Assembly: GCF_041296385.1 (NCBI RefSeq)
Contig: NW_027183778.1
Span: 1 to 64,000, forward strand
Direction: 5' to 3'
Length of the DNA: 64,000 nucleotides
DNA from: Aphelocoma coerulescens
Lineage: Eukaryota; Chordata; Aves; Passeriformes; Corvidae
The position numbers and the translations under genes are program-made. This document shows positions 1-8,577 of this stretch, piece after piece. Each line of letters begins with the position of its first letter. The first letter of the stretch is position 1. Under the pieces are notes generated by a model. That model worked only from the letters and a program-made list of their open reading frames with translations. It did not search any database and was not told the origin of the DNA.

Positions 1-1258
1 GGAGCTTTTCAACCGAGCTGCAAGAGTGAAAAGTGTGATGGCATGTCTATCTGAGAAGGAAGGTTCGGTGCCGCAGCCTGTTGTGCACAATTTATATGCT
101 GATAAGAGAAGGGGGTGCTTTTGGAACGTTTTCCTTCCTGACACTTCTGTCTCTGTGAGCTTTAGCTGCTTGGACTCAGGGATACCGAAGGTATGTGAAA
201 GTGACTGGGATGCGAGAATCATGTTGCACAGGGAACAGGGAAGGTCAGCAAATGTTTCCTGTCCTGGCACATCTCTCAGTCTGAACTGCAGCTGCAGATG
301 CTTCACTTCCGCCAAGGACTCTGCCACCTTGAGAGAAGGATGCGCTCTATGGAGTTGAGAAAGAAAGTGCGTCTCACTAGCTTCTTTCCTCTACTTCATA
401 GACAGCAAAGGGGCTATGAAAGGCAGCACTGGCTTTTTGTTCTAGGACTTCTTCTTTACAAGCAGCTGCTGGATGTTTGGAAGGGGGTTTGGGATATGCA
501 AAAATGAGAGGCTAAGATGGTAAGAGGGTAAGATGGAAGTCATCTGGCAAAAGCAGAGCTCACAAAAGGGCCAGCTGAGAAAGCTCTTGCTGCCTACAAC
601 TTCAACTGCACCCCTCAAAGCAGCAGCACACACGCTGCTCTCGGCACTTTCCTTCTCAGCTCTACGCACCATCCTAAGCCTTGCCTCTCCCACACTCAGG
701 ATCCAAAGACAACGGCACCAGGGACTGCTCACACACTAAAGGCACCAGGACAAAAGGCTCACCAGCTTGGCCTTTGCATTCCCGCTGACAGCTCCACAGC
801 TTGAACCCAGAGAACTGCCTGCTGCCAACAGCCTTTCAATCACTCTGAGCACCTCATGACAAGGAGTGTGGGGAATGAATCTCCAGCAGCCTCCTGCCCC
901 AGGCTGTCCCCCGGGAGCAGCCCTGCTCCAGGCCGTGACTGCCACCTGCACAGCCAAAGGACCCAGAGCCGGTGTTACACACCACGGCTGTGCCTGGCAC
1001 AGAGACACCAGTGGCCACACAAGTGGCCATGGCACTGTCCACACACAGTCCCTGCTGCTGCTCCCCCAGCCGCTGGCACCAACTCCCAGCCACCCACTCC
1101 TAAAGCCACGGGGCCCACTGGGACACTGCGGGGGGCTCGTGGAAGCCAGCGGCCATTGTGACACAGCGGGGCTGCACAGAGCCCACGGTGCTTTGTGACC
1201 CGTGGCTCCCAGGAGAGCCTTTGTGATGCTGGGGAACTACAAGGAAGCCTGGCTCCTC

Positions 1259-1699
1259 TGTGACACCACCACAGAAGCTCAGGGGAGCCCTGGAGACCGT
1301 GCTGATGCTATTGAACCTGATGCAACCCTGCCTCCTCTGTGACACCACAGAAGCTCTTGGAGCCCTGGAGACCGTGGTGATGCTATGGAACCTGATGCAA
1401 CCCTGCCTCCTCTGTGACACCACAGAACCTCTGGGAGCCCTGGAGACCGTGCTGATGCTATGGAACCTGATGCAACCCTGCCTCCACTGTGACACCACAG
1501 AAGCTCAGGGAGCCCTGGAGACTGTGGTGATGCTATGGAACCTGATGCAACCCTGCCTCCACTGTGACACCACAGAACCTCTGGGAGCCCTGGAGACCGT
1601 GCTGATGCTATGGAACCTGATGCAACCCTGCCTCCACTGTGACACCACAGAAGCTCGGGGAGCTCTGCAGACCGTGGGGATGCTGGCGAAGCTGACGGA
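1259..1699. repeat. 75-bp minisatellite in S1 (five units plus a partial)
   Basis: The motif TGTGACACCACAG recurs at 1259, 1338, 1413, 1488, 1563 and 1638, giving a first unit of 79 bp and then 75-bp spacing. Two unit types alternate (with GTGCTGATG or GTGGTGATG), so the basic period is partly a 150-bp dimer. Because 75 is a multiple of three, the array stays open in several frames; this is a by-product of the period and not evidence of coding. Degenerate copies of the same motif extend on both sides. Confidence 0.95.
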
Positions 1700-1995
1700 A
1701 CCCTGGGCACCACAGTGACGCTATGGAACCTGGTGGAACCGAGGGGCCACAGTGACACTGTGGGGCCTTTTGGAAGCAACAGGACCCTGGTGGGAAGCCA
1801 CGGGATGATTAATCCTGCACGAACCTGCTCCAGGTGGGCTCCTCTCTCCCGGCTTCCACAGGTGCTGCTAGGATCCCACTCCGGCACTGGCTTGGCACGG
1901 GCTCACGGCTTCCTTTGGCAATGGCTCTGCTCCAGGATGGCATGCTGCAGAGAATGCAGGTAGATTTTGTGCTCAATCCTGGCATGCAGCTGGAC

Positions 1996-2001
1996 AATAA
2001 A
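1996..2001 (+). promoter_or_regulatory. AATAAA in the satellite monomer
   Basis: A canonical polyadenylation hexamer lies in the right part of the monomer and recurs in the other monomers. Whether the satellite is transcribed or polyadenylated cannot be told from the sequence. Confidence 0.3.
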
Positions 2002-2268
2002 GCCTGATCCAGCCCCCCCTCAGCATATGTCCGGCTCTGGCATTGGGGCGGGGCAACTTTGGGAGCAGCCCCAGCCCTGCTCCTGCTCCCGGCTGGGCAC
2101 CCAGCTGCTGGGACACAGGTGTGTCCTGATGCCACCGTCTACTCCTTTGAGAAGGGGAGGACAGAGTGCATCAGGGAGTTTGGTGTGGCTTACATGCGGC
2201 AAGGAGAAGGTGCAGCCCCAAACTGGCTTTCACTTCTAGAACCTTTTGCTATTGCGGGAGCAGCTGCT

Positions 2269-4536
2269 GGAGCTTTTCAACCGAGCTGCAAGAGTGAAAA
2301 GTGTGATGGCATGTCTATCTGAGAAGGAAGGTTCGGTGCCGCAGCCTGTTGTGCACAATTTATATGCTGATAAGAGAAGGGGGTGCTTTTGGAACGTTTT
2401 CCTTCCTGACACTTCTGTCTCTGTGAGCTTTAGCTGCTTGGACTCAGGGATACCGAAGGTATGTGAAAGTGACTGGGATGCGAGAATCATGTTGCACAGG
2501 GAACAGGGAAGGTCAGCAAATGTTTCCTGTCCTGGCACATCTCTCAGTCTGAACTGCAGCTGCAGATGCTTCACTTCCGCCAAGGACTCTGCCACCTTGA
2601 GAGAAGGATGCGCTCTATGGAGTTGAGAAAGAAAGTGCGTCTCACTAGCTTCTTTCCTCTACTTCATAGACAGCAAAGGGGCTATGAAAGGCAGCACTGG
2701 CTTTTTGTTCTAGGACTTCTTCTTTACAAGCAGCTGCTGGATGTTTGGAAGGGGGTTTGGGATATGCAAAAATGAGAGGCTAAGATGGTAAGAGGGTAAG
2801 ATGGAAGTCATCTGGCAAAAGCAGAGCTCACAAAAGGGCCAGCTGAGAAAGCTCTTGCTGCCTACAACTTCAACTGCACCCCTCAAAGCAGCAGCACACA
2901 CGCTGCTCTCGGCACTTTCCTTCTCAGCTCTACGCACCATCCTAAGCCTTGCCTCTCCCACACTCAGGATCCAAAGACAACGGCACCAGGGACTGCTCAC
3001 ACACTAAAGGCACCAGGACAAAAGGCTCACCAGCTTGGCCTTTGCATTCCCGCTGACAGCTCCACAGCTTGAACCCAGAGAACTGCCTGCTGCCAACAGC
3101 CTTTCCAATCACTCTGAGCACCTCATGACAAGGAGTGTGGGGAATGAATCTCCAGCAGCCTCCTGCCCCAGGCTGTCCCCCGGGAGCAGCCCTGCTCCAG
3201 GCCGTGACTGCCACCTGCACAGCCAAAGGACCCAGAGCCGGTGTTACACACCACGGCTGTGCCTGACACAGAGACACCAGTGGCCACACAAGTGGCCATG
3301 GCACTGTCCACACACAGTCCCTGCTGCTGCTCCCCCAGCCGCTGGCACCAACTCCCAGCCACCCACTCCTAAAGCCACGGGGCCCACTGGGACACTGCGG
3401 GGGCTCGTGGAAGCCAGCGGCCATTGTGACACAGCGGGGCTGCACAGAGCCCACGGTGCTTTGTGACCCGTGGCTCCCAGGAGAGCCTTTGTGATGCTGG
3501 GGAACTACAAGGAAGCCTGGCTCCTCTGTGACACCACCACAGAAGCTCAGGGGAGCCCTGGAGACCGTGCTGATGCTATTGAACCTGATGCAACCCTGCC
3601 TCCTCTGTGACACCACAGAAGCTCTTGGAGCCCTGGAGACCGTGGTGATGCTATGGAACCTGATGCAACCCTGCCTCCTCTGTGACACCACAGAACCTCT
3701 GGGAGCCCTGGAGACCGTGCTGATGCTATGGAACCTGATGCAACCCTGCCTCCACTGTGACACCACAGAAGCTCAGGGAGCCCTGGAGACTGTGGTGATG
3801 CTATGGAACCTGATGCAACCCTGCCTCCACTGTGACACCACAGAACCTCTGGGAGCCCTGGAGACCGTGCTGATGCTATGGAACCTGATGCAACCCTGCC
3901 TCCACTGTGACACCACAGAAGCTCGGGGAGCTCTGCAGACCGTGGGGATGCTGGCGAAGCTGACGGAACCCTGGGCACCACAGTGACGCTATGGAACCTG
4001 GTGGAACCGAGGGGCCACAGTGACGCTGTGGGGCCTTTTGGAAGCAACAGGACCCTGGTGGGAAGCCACGGGATGATTAATCCTGCACGAACCTGCTCCA
4101 GGTGGGCTCCTCTCTCCCGGCTTCCACAGGTGCTGCTAGGATCCCACTCCGGCACTGGCTTGGCACGGGCTCACGGCTTCCTTTGGCAATGGCTCTGCTC
4201 CAGGATGGCATGCTGCAGAGAATGCAGGTAGATTTTGTGCTCACTCCTGGCATGCAGCTGGACAATAAAGCCTGATCCAGCCCCCCCTCAGCATATGTCC
4301 GGCTCTGGCATTGGGGCGGGGCAACTTTGGGAGCAGCCCCAGCCCTGCTCCTGCTCCCGGCTGGGCACCCAGCTGCTGGGACACAGGTGTGTCCTGATGC
4401 CACCGTCTACTCCTTTGAGAAGGGGAGGACAGAGTGCATCAGGGAGTTTGGTGTGGCTTACATGCGGCAAGGAGAAGGTGCAGCCCCAAACTGGCTTTCA
4501 CTTCTAGAACCTTTTGCTATTGCGGGAGCAGCTGCT
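2269..4536. repeat. Satellite monomer S2 (2,268 bp, provirus-free)
   Basis: This is a full monomer with an empty target TTTGT at 3488-3492. It carries two markers shared with S6 (23406-25748): an A at 3266 (CCTGACACAG instead of CCTGGCACAG) and a G at 4025 (GTGACGCTG instead of GTGACACTG). Confidence 0.95.
3527..3967. repeat. 75-bp minisatellite in S2
   Basis: Same five units plus a partial as in S1. Confidence 0.93.
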
Positions 4537-5760
4537 GGAGCTTTTCAACCGAGCTGCAAGAGTGAAAAGTGTGATGGCATGTCTATCTGAGAAGGAAGGT
4601 TCGGTGCCGCAGCCTGTTGTGCACAATTTATATGCTGATAAGAGAAGGGGGTGCTTTTGGAACGTTTTCCTTCCTGACACTTCTGTCTCTGTGAGCTTTA
4701 GCTGCTTGGACTCAGGGATACCGAAGGTATGTGAAAGTGACTGGGATGCGAGAATCATGTTGCACAGGGAACAGGGAAGGTCAGCAAATGTTTCCTGTCC
4801 TGGCACATCTCTCAGTCTGAACTGCAGCTGCAGATGCTTCACTTCCGCCAAGGACTCTGCCACCTTGAGAGAAGGATGCGCTCTATGGAGTTGAGAAAGA
4901 AAGTGCGTCTCACTAGCTTCTTTCCTCTACTTCATAGACAGCAAAGGGGCTATGAAAGGCAGCACTGGCTTTTTGTTCTAGGACTTCTTCTTTACAAGCA
5001 GCTGCTGGATGTTTGGAAGGGGGTTTGGGATATGCAAAAATGAGAGGCTAAGATGGTAAGAGGGTAAGATGGAAGTCATCTGGCAAAAGCAGAGCTCACA
5101 AAAGGGCCAGCTGTGAAAGCTCTTGCTGCCTACAACTTCAACTGCACCCCTCAAAGCAGCAGCACACATGCTGCTCTCGGCACTTTCCTTCTCAGCTCTA
5201 CGCACCATCCTAAGCCTTGCCTCTCCCACACTCAGGATCCAAAGACAACGGCACCAGGGACTGCTCACACACTAAAGGCACCAGGACAAAAGGCTCACCA
5301 GCTTGGCCTTTGCATTCCCGCTGACAGCTCCACAGCTTGAACCCAGAGAACTGCCTGCTGCCAACAGCCTTTCCAATCACTCTGAGCACCTCATGACAAG
5401 GAGTGTGGGGAATGAATCTCCAGCAGCCTCCTGCCCCAGGCTGTCCCCCGGGAGCAGCCCTGCTCCAGGCCGTGACTGCCACCTGCACAGCCAAAGGACC
5501 CAGAGCCGGTGTTACACACCACGGCTGTGCCTGGCACAGAGACACCAGTGGCCACACAAGTGGCCATGGCACTGTCCACACACAGTCCCTGCTGCTGCTC
5601 CCCCAGCCGCTGGCACCAACTCCCAGCCACCCACTCCTAAAGCCACGGGGCCCACTGGGACACTGCGGGGGCTCGTGGAAGCCAGCGGCCATTGTGACAC
5701 AGCGGGGCTGCACAGAGCCCACGGTGCTTTGTGACCCGTGGCTCCCAGGAGAGCCTTTGT
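4537..5760. repeat. Satellite monomer S3, left part, up to provirus P1
   Basis: The first 1,224 bp of a monomer, ending in the left copy of the TTTGT target-site duplication (5756-5760). The rest of this monomer resumes at 11864 on the other side of P1. Confidence 0.95.
5756..5760. repeat. Left target-site duplication of P1 (TTTGT)
   Basis: TTTGT occurs once at this place in the empty monomers and on both sides of P1 (second copy 11864-11868). Flanking of a TG...CA element by a short duplication is the signature of retroviral integrase, which makes 4-6 bp duplications. Confidence 0.93.
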
Positions 5761-6165
5761 TGTTGGGGAAGATGAAACAGGAAAGCCTTATAAATATGAT
5801 TGCCTAACAAAAGATTCTGGGAATATGAAAACTGTGAGCGACATCGAAATGAAGGCCATCTTTGAGATATAGAGTCTTAGTTACTGAACAACTGGAAAAC
5901 AATGGTATAGCCGGCTGAAGGTAATCCCCTCTTGATTGAACAATACCCTCTGCTTGCAGACAGGTCCAAGGGTCAGAGCAGACCCTACTAGCTCAGCAGA
6001 AGGGGTCCAAAGAGTAGTTTTTAGAAGTTAAAATGTAACACTCTATGGTAATGTAAGAACTCTTATAGGCTGTATGTAAATGCTATAGGATTTGTACCTT
6101 GTATTAGATTGGCTACTGAGAATTAGAATATTCACTACAGAAGATGATTTATTGTATTGTAACAA

Positions 6166-6410
6166 GCTCCTCGCTCTCTTAACTCCTCTCCTCTTAGTAA
6201 TGCTCTTCTCCTCTTAGTAACGCTCTTAGTAACTCTCTTAGTAGCTCTCTTAGTAATGCTCTTCTTCTCTTAGTAGCTCTCTTAGTAACTCTCTTGCTCT
6301 TCTTCTTCCTCTTAATTCAGCTCTCCTCTTAGTTTGTCTCTCTTGCTCTTTACACTCTTAGCTCTCAGCCTCTTGCTCTAGCTCTCTCGCTCACTCTCTC
6401 TCCCTCTCTT
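6166..6410 (+). repeat. Pyrimidine-rich CTCTTAGTA repeat tract in the LTR
   Basis: About 245 bp are almost entirely C and T, interrupted by AGTA or AGTAG steps; the element CTCTTAGTA recurs many times at variable spacing. It lies between the inverted CCAAT box and the AATAAA, where promoter or R sequences are expected. The tract is present in all 13 LTRs. Confidence 0.85.
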
Positions 6411-6478
6411 ACACCTTGGGCCTGCTTGGAGCTGCAGCTGGCAGCTCTAAGCAGTGCCCCTGTACCCACGCCCTCTGC

Positions 6479-6484
6479 AATAAA
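6479..6484 (+). promoter_or_regulatory. LTR polyadenylation signal AATAAA
   Basis: Canonical hexamer 109 bp before the LTR end. It is at offset 718 in every LTR of the window. Confidence 0.75.
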
Positions 6485-6595
6485 CTGCATGCTCCAAAGA
6501 CCTGCTTATAGAGATCTCTCGTCGCCGTCCATCTCCAGCCGGGCCCGACCGAACCCACACCCTCATCACCATCATCGCCATCAATTTCGACAAAC

Positions 6596-6613
6596 TGGCG
6601 CCCAAACGTGAGT
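6596..6613 (+). promoter_or_regulatory. Primer binding site of P1, lysine-tRNA-like
   Basis: Three bases after the LTR end comes TGGCGCCCAAACGTGAGT. The first nine bases match the complement of a lysine tRNA 3' end (TGGCGCCCA); the following ACGTG resembles the Lys1,2 type but with one extra A. The tRNA assignment is therefore tentative, while the position identifies it as the minus-strand primer site. Confidence 0.8.
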
Positions 6614-6702
6614 GAAGGCCTGATTCAGCTTCTTCCACCTGTGAGAGACTTCGCCATGGACGGTAACTAAAAGACCAGTTATAGCCACCTGGAACGTGTC
6701 GT

Positions 6703-7088
6703 GAGCACGGCATACCGTTGCTGCGCAGCGTAAAAGCCGGAGCTCTATAACTCTGCTGAGGCAGCCCTCGAGCACGGGGAGCCGTTACTTCGTAGCAATT
6801 ACCTGGAGCTCTCGGAGGGAGGAAATTGCCTGGCAGTCCTCGAGCACAGACGGCCACTGCTGCGCAGCGGTTACCTGGAGCTCTTTGAGGAAGTTTGCCG
6901 TGGTACCCCTCGAGCACGGACACGCTGCTAAGCAGTGCAGACCGGAGCTCTTAGGAGGGATCCAGCCGCGCGCCCGAGCACAGGCGGGTATTGCTCAGCA
7001 CCGCCCGCGCTGGAGCTCTGAGTGGAGACACCTGCGAGGTCCCGAGCACGGAAAGCCGTTGCCAAGCGACGCCTGAAACCGGAGCTCT
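6703..7088 (+). repeat. Six ~68-bp leader repeats with triloop hairpins
   Basis: GAGCAC occurs at 6703, 6770, 6842, 6912, 6976 and 7044, and GGAGCTCT at 6739, 6805, 6877, 6944, 7012 and 7081, i.e. six copies of a 64-72 bp unit. Between the two motifs each unit has an inverted repeat around a 3-base loop: 6716-6730 (loop TGC), 6784-6796 (TTC), 6854-6870 (TGC), 6923-6937 (TAA), 6984-7008 (TCA) and 7057-7071 (CAA). Stem bases change between units while pairing is largely kept. The location, between primer site and splice donor, is where retroviral RNA packaging or dimer signals often lie; a role is inference. Confidence 0.85.
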
Positions 7089-7187
7089 GAGGAGGGACCC
7101 GACAGCAGCGTCCTGAGCGCCGTGTGGAGAGCCTGGCCAGCCCCCCACGACGGACTTCTGATTAAGGACCCTGCCCCCTGCGACATC

Positions 7188-7196
7188 TAGGTGAGT
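7188..7196 (+). promoter_or_regulatory. Major splice donor of P1
   Basis: TAG|GTGAGT, followed by AT, is close to the vertebrate donor consensus; the GT is at 7191, 22 bp before the gag ATG. A donor upstream of gag would give a subgenomic env mRNA without gag codons. A possible acceptor is TTTCCACAG, ending at 9605 inside the integrase remnant. Confidence 0.7.
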
Positions 7197-7212
7197 ATCA
7201 TACTGGTCAATA

Positions 7213-8577
7213 ATGGGACAAACTCACTCTGCCCATGACAGACATCTCTATAAACAACTTAAGTACTTACTAAGCTCCGGTCCAAGTCAATTACCTAAAC
7301 AGGAGCTAAAAAACCTCTTAGAATGGACTCTGATTAATTTCCCAAATGCTGACCGTTCAGCCGTCTTTACAAGAGACTTCTGGGACACAGTTCGGGTTAA
7401 ACTCTTTAATAATATCTCCCGCCGGGATTGGGCTGCCGCGGAGCTGGTCCCGGCTTGCAGAGCGCTCGTGGAGCTGTTTGCTGTGAAGGCGCCGCCCGCA
7501 GCAGCCACCTCGCCGGGTCCCGCTCCTGCTGCGAGCCCGCCCCTTGCCGCCGCGAGCCTGCAACCGGGCACGGCCCCCGCCCCGCCGCCGGACCTCACGG
7601 CTCCGGTACCCGCGGTCCAGCTGTCTCGTGCCGCCCCGCCCCACCCCCCCGCGGTCCCTGCACCGGTCACCCCTGCCCCACCGGACTCCACCGCCCCCCC
7701 CACCGCCCCCGTCATCTCCACCCCCACGGTCCCGTTAGTCCCTGCTGTCCCGCCTCTCGCGGCTCCGGTAGCCGCGGTCCGACTGACTCGTGCCGCCCCG
7801 CCCCCCGCCCCCGCTGTCCTGGCAGCCGTCACCCCTGTCCCACCGGACCCTACGACCCCCTCCACCGCTCCCCCCATCCCCGCCCCCCCCATCCCGTTCC
7901 TCCCTGCTGCCCCGGCTCCCGCGGTCCCCGCCCTCGGCTCCAGCGTCTTCGCGGCCCCGTCCCTCGCTCCTCCCACCCCGTCCGCCAGCGCCTTCGCGGC
8001 CCCGCCCCCCGCCGATAGCCCCGCGGGGCCAGCGGCTGCTCCCCAGCCACCTACGGGTCCTACCGCTCCCCTAGCCGCGCCTGTTATGGCTGTAGCCACC
8101 ATCATAGCCGGCCCCCCGCAAAGCCAGGCGGCGACCCTTCTTCCAGCCCCCCAGGTCCCCCTCGCCGCCACCGACACGGCGCCGGTGGTGGTCAACGTCC
8201 CGTCCGCGTCCGTGGGACACGGAGCGCCCCAGCCCCGCCAGCCACCTGGTGCCGGCGCTGCAGCGCCTACACAGATGGCTGCTGCCTCTCCCGTGCCTGC
8301 CGCTGCTCCAGCCCCGTCTCCTGGCACCGCCGCGCCGGCAGCCACACCAGCCCAGCCTGCAAACTCCCAGCGGCAGCACGCCGCGGTCCAGCCGCCGACT
8401 GGCCCACCGTTCGCCATGGCCCCACCGCAACATACTCCCGCCGCCTCCACGCCGGCCCTCCCGCCTCCCGCAGCCCCGGGATCGTCTCCTGCCGACGGGA
8501 CAGCCCTGCCACCTCCCGCTCTCCCCGACACACAGACAGCGGCCATCACAGTCCGCCACGTTGACCTGATGGCGTAA
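7213..8577 (+). CDS. gag: Truncated Gag: matrix plus Pro/Ala-rich region (P1)
   Basis: 454 codons from an ATG in a strong context (A at -3, G at +4). The protein begins MGQ, giving the N-terminal glycine needed for myristoylation. Residues 1-92 look like a betaretroviral matrix domain, which targets Gag to the plasma membrane. From residue 93 to the end it is almost pure Pro/Ala/Thr/Val and unlike any folded domain. It contains two PTAP motifs (163-166 and 283-286) of the type that recruits ESCRT, though these may be chance in such sequence, and a 54-residue duplication (134-187 and 188-241). A TAA ends it at 8575-8577, before capsid. With no capsid or nucleocapsid it cannot assemble particles alone. 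Confidence 0.85.
   Translation: MGQTHSAHDRHLYKQLKYLLSSGPSQLPKQELKNLLEWTLINFPNADRSAVFTRDFWDTVRVKLFNNISRRDWAAAELVPACRALVELFAVKAPPAAATSPGPAPAASPPLAAASLQPGTAPAPPPDLTAPVPAVQLSRAAPPHPPAVPAPVTPAPPDSTAPPTAPVISTPTVPLVPAVPPLAAPVAAVRLTRAAPPPAPAVLAAVTPVPPDPTTPSTAPPIPAPPIPFLPAAPAPAVPALGSSVFAAPSLAPPTPSASAFAAPPPADSPAGPAAAPQPPTGPTAPLAAPVMAVATIIAGPPQSQAATLLPAPQVPLAATDTAPVVVNVPSASVGHGAPQPRQPPGAGAAAPTQMAAASPVPAAAPAPSPGTAAPAATPAQPANSQRQHAAVQPPTGPPFAMAPPQHTPAASTPALPPPAAPGSSPADGTALPPPALPDTQTAAITVRHVDLMA

Larger units (their letters stand above)
1..2268. repeat. Satellite monomer S1 (2,268 bp, provirus-free)
   Basis: The sequence starting at base 1 recurs at 2269 and 4537 and, after subtracting proviral insertions, at 12913, 21288, 23406, 25749, 39394, 47769 and 56144, always in the same orientation. 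The monomer contains a unique-looking left part (1-1080), a block of degenerate short repeats and a 75-bp minisatellite (about 1080-1800), and a right part with an AATAAA at 1996-2001. The empty proviral target TTTGT is at 1220-1224. Two compensating 1-bp indels relative to S2 lie near 836 and 1130. I find no convincing gene: the short open frames on both strands match no family I recognise. Confidence 0.95.
5761..6592 (+). repeat. 5' LTR of P1
   Basis: Starts TGTTGGGG and ends TTTCGACA, an 832-bp LTR with short imperfect inverted ends. The first 112 bp correspond to the end of env. An inverted CCAAT box (ATTGG) lies near 6109, and AATAAA at 6479-6484 places the end of R about 15-25 bp further on, leaving a U5 of roughly 90 bp. 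I cannot place the transcription start with confidence. It differs from the 3' LTR (11032-11863) by a T instead of C near 6266 (CTTCTTCTC versus CTTCTCCTC). Confidence 0.96.

Noticed and set aside
1259..1699. CRISPR-like array
   Set aside because: The repeats are directly adjacent 75-bp units with no unique spacers, in a vertebrate satellite context.
1260..1718. 152-codon frame with a 25-residue repeat across the minisatellite
   Set aside because: A 75-bp period keeps several frames open on both strands; the frame changes length with repeat number and has no start context or homology.
2246..2626. 126-codon frame spanning the monomer boundary, present in most monomers
   Set aside because: Its persistence follows from monomer identity. 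It overlaps an equally open minus-strand frame, shows a Trp-to-Cys replacement in the right subfamily, and resembles no known protein.
5789..5796. TATAAATA near the start of the LTR as a promoter TATA box
   Set aside because: It lies only 29 bp into the LTR within env codons; a start just after it would leave almost no U3. The real start is more likely further downstream.
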